From Rallus limicola (Eukaryota; Chordata; Aves; Gruiformes; Rallidae), in the NCBI GenBank assembly GCA_022605955.1, contig JAKCOZ010000012.1:21113015-21177014 (forward strand): a DNA stretch of 64,000 bases, in the 5' to 3' direction. How positions within the stretch are numbered: position 1 is the first letter of the stretch; each line of letters opens with the position of its first letter. The translations under genes and the position numbers were made by a program. The notes beneath the pieces were generated by a model. That model was not told where the DNA came from, did no database searches, and saw only the letters and a list, made by a program, of their open reading frames with translations. Below, in pieces: positions 61,319 through 64,000 of this stretch.

Positions 61319-63734
61319 TAAGCCCGCTTCTCTTGACATTTATACTTTTACTGAAGACAGTGAAATTATTTCCAAACTAGGACTGTGTGAAGGATATGTA
61401 AGCTTTTTATCTCTATTCACTTAAAGTACAGCCCATTAATGCCTCTATAACCCATGCAATTACATGAATTGAAGCAATGAATGAGAACATCTCACTGTTG
61501 GAACTACAAAGGTTGTCTCTGATTATTATTGAACTTCTGTGGCTGATAATGATGTAAGTCATAGTGTGAGAAATATATTGTCTGGAAATCATGCCACTGG
61601 ATTTTTTTCTTTACTAACAATGCACTGTACAAAAAGAAAATCTTTAATCAAGAATGTTAAACAACACACTTTGGTCGTAATACACTAGATAGTAAGGTTC
61701 AGAAGGCGCTACAATAAGCAATCTTGCTATTTTGCAGTAGGTAGTATAGTAGCCTGTTACTGAAATATACAGACTTCACATATTCTTATAAGAAGTCATC
61801 TTTCCTCATCCATGGAACCCACCCCTTTTCATTAAAGCATTTTTACATCTTAGATGTTAGCTTTTTATGACATCTTTTTGAATCCCATTTTGACATTATG
61901 TGAATACCAGAGTTCATTCCTCTCCCTTTCCTGGGTATCAGTGGCAAGACAAAGCTGCAATCCAGTTTAAATCTATGGATAAAATCACTGTTAATGCTTA
62001 CCATGGATTTTGCCAATGCACTGTAAGGAATTGAAAAATAGTACATTTTCAGAACAGAAGCAGAATCTCCTTTTTTTTGTGTAAAGACAAGGTATTAACA
62101 ATCATTACAAAACCAGATTTAAATAGGAACCTGTGTTTAGAATGATGACTGCCTGTGATCTTTGACAGCCATCACCTCAAGTTTCTCAACACTTCGTATA
62201 ATTCCAAATTCTGAGGCTGTTAAATGTGCAACTGAGGTTATTATAAGTATTTATGCATATCAATGTGTGACTAAAGTCTGACCTTAAGTTGTCTGATGTT
62301 ATATACTCTGTCTTCATGTTGCTCTAGGTGCTCTCTTCTTGTTCTGATCTTCTCTTTAAGATTATCTGTCTTGTATGCTACTCGTCCTTCCAACTTCATT
62401 GCTGCAACTTCCTGATGTCTTTTCAAAATTGAAAGATAGACAATTAGTGATTTGTGGAATTAATTTCAACCAGCCTTCAACCTTTTTTTGGAAACATCTG
62501 TTGTATTCTCTTCAGATAAAATCCCCGAATAAAAAAATGTCTGCGTAGGAAACATTACTGTTGGCTTCCTATATTGCATTTACCAAACACATGAGAAAGA
62601 CATATCAAAAAGCTTTCAACTTTTGCTATGCTGACAGTTGCTTGCAGTGGAGGTCAGAGCCTTTCAGTGATCTGCCACTCTCCAATAACTGTTCAAAGTG
62701 CTGCAAAGGCTGCCAGTTGAGCGTCCATTTAGCAGTAAATGTTAGTCTTACTGTTGCTCCACTGAGCACACTAAAAAACCCATTCTTTAATGGAATAGGA
62801 GCAGAGTATGACCTCAGTACCCAAATCAAAAATTGATCTTTCAGTGCGTTTTTTTTTCAGTCTAGTGCTTTTGATCCTATCTATATATATCCCTTAATAA
62901 ATTCACTATCCTACTGTATAATCCAGACCTGACTGAAGAGCTGAATATGAACTGGAACTCAGTTTGCTTTAAGATTCTGGTGGTTTAAGATACTCATTTC
63001 TCATATCTGCAGGTTTCCACTGCATGTTTCTCTGGTGAGAAAATCCAGGTGCATTATTTCTTTTATGTATTTGACACCCTGCTCTGCATTATGTCATGCG
63101 GTAAGGCGTAGTGTGAAACAGCCCAGTGCTGTGTAGAAACATAAAGCAATCACATTCTGCAATTCAGGCCAAGAAGTCCTGTGGGTATTTATAGCAGATG
63201 TTAACCCCCTGACCTCCTGGCCTCTCTGCACCGTGGAGTTGCATGAAGTCTGATATGCTCTCTGGAGCTCTTCATGCCAGCTGAGGGACCTGACAAAGGG
63301 ATGGGAGAAAAGGACTGGTATTCAGGCAGGCTGTACTCTGGGTAGTGCAGATCCTCACTGTGTATGTCATTGACTTAAATTTCCTAACTGCATCCTGATG
63401 TAGAAAGGCATAAAGAGATAGCAGGCATTTGAGCCAGAGCAATAGAAAGGATCAGCTATCAGAAACCTTTGGGGCTGTCTTTGACTCCTTTGAAAGAGCT
63501 TTTGTGATTTGGCTTTTAAATCTTAATTGTCCAGAGGTGATAAGTCTAGATAAGTCTAAGCAATAATCACAGTTTTAAAAAAACCTGCTTTGTCATTGCT
63601 TGCATGACATTCCAATCCAACATACAGCAGTAGTTCTCTGTAATCTAATGGTAAATGCTGACTTTATCCAAGCTTATAATTACAAATCCTCATTTAGATT
63701 TAACAGGTTATGGCTAGCGGCCGTAAAGTTTTAG

Positions 63735-63766
63735 ACTCTAAACATATATAACTCTAAACATATATA
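63735..63766. repeat. Exact 16-bp tandem duplication
   Basis: ACTCTAAACATATATA occurs twice head to tail with no mismatch. A smaller exact duplication, GATAAGTCTA twice, lies 180 bases upstream at 63539-63558. Confidence 0.9.
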
Positions 63767-64000
63767 ACTAGCCATCTTTTTTTCTATGTATTTGCTGTAT
63801 ATGAAAATATCTACACTCAGTGTCTCTTTCATTGCATTTAGTAAATTATGACTGATAACCCTTACATAGATTATATGGCATTTCTTGCTATCATTACGTG
63901 TATTGCCTGAACATTTTTTGTGCTATTGCTGATTTCTGACTGATTCCCTTATTAAGCACTGCTGAGGGCAATCCATCAAGGAGTTGCATGATAGTGCTGG

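Larger units (their letters stand above)
60976..64000. other. AT-rich unique noncoding sequence
   Basis: No gene is supported. Small tandem duplications are at 61285-61318, 63539-63558 and 63735-63766. Overlapping frames on both strands at 62561-62836 show no domain. Confidence 0.6.

Noticed and set aside
1..64000. CRISPR array, tRNA, rRNA, snRNA or known miRNA genes, riboswitches, phage or defence systems
   Set aside because: No repeat-spacer pattern, no tRNA A/B-box structure and no familiar RNA sequence was recognised. The sequence character is vertebrate nuclear, so prokaryotic features are not expected.

Overview
The window looks like AT-rich vertebrate nuclear DNA, most likely from a bird. 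The main evidence is three insertions of the CR1 LINE family. One is a 3' segment at 9781-10052 on the minus strand. One is an internal reverse-transcriptase segment at 29737-29995, also minus. One is a short 3' end at 37990-38062 on the plus strand. There is also a much older CR1/L3-like relic at 20066-20310 and a probable one at 7640-7960. No L1, Alu-like or other young mammalian repeat is visible, and interspersed repeats are sparse, as in avian genomes. Nothing suggests bacterial, plastid or viral DNA: there are no operons, dense ORFs, RBS spacing, CRISPR arrays or rRNA/tRNA genes.

No complete protein-coding gene can be supported. Nearly all open frames are 60-165 codons, occur on both strands, are biased to F/L/S/I/C/H and lack recognisable domains, so they are read as chance ORFs in intronic or intergenic DNA. 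Exceptions worth checking are an exon-like segment at 7269-7453 (+), a loose cluster of coding-like segments on the minus strand between 30.46 and 33.07 kb (broken by frame changes and a stop), and a decayed hAT transposase C-terminus at 16645-16884 (-).

Layout. 0-9.7 kb: unique AT-rich sequence with a TA/GT-rich patch at 3.6-3.7 kb and the exon-like segment at 7.3 kb. 9.7-20 kb: CR1, the hAT relic, long T-runs and a homeodomain/POU-site-rich block near 17.8 kb. 20-30 kb: the ancient CR1, a purine-rich stretch at 21.3-21.7 kb, more T-runs and small hairpins. 29.4-33.1 kb: internal CR1 fragment and the minus-strand coding-like cluster. 33-45 kb: a possible 59-nt noncoding exon at 36.6 kb, a CR1 3' end at 38 kb, a MIR-like relic at 40.2 kb, a nested palindrome at 41.5 kb and a 15-bp stem at 44.0 kb. 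45-64 kb: unique AT-rich sequence with a few exon-like patches, a MIR-like relic at 60.9 kb and short tandem duplications.

Every homopolymer run of 12 or more bases that I found is poly-T on the plus strand (ten of ten). This would fit the window lying in a long intron, but the strand of any host gene is not established. I do not see a previously undescribed biological system here. The best leads are the minus-strand cluster, the 7.3 kb segment and the 41.5 kb palindrome.
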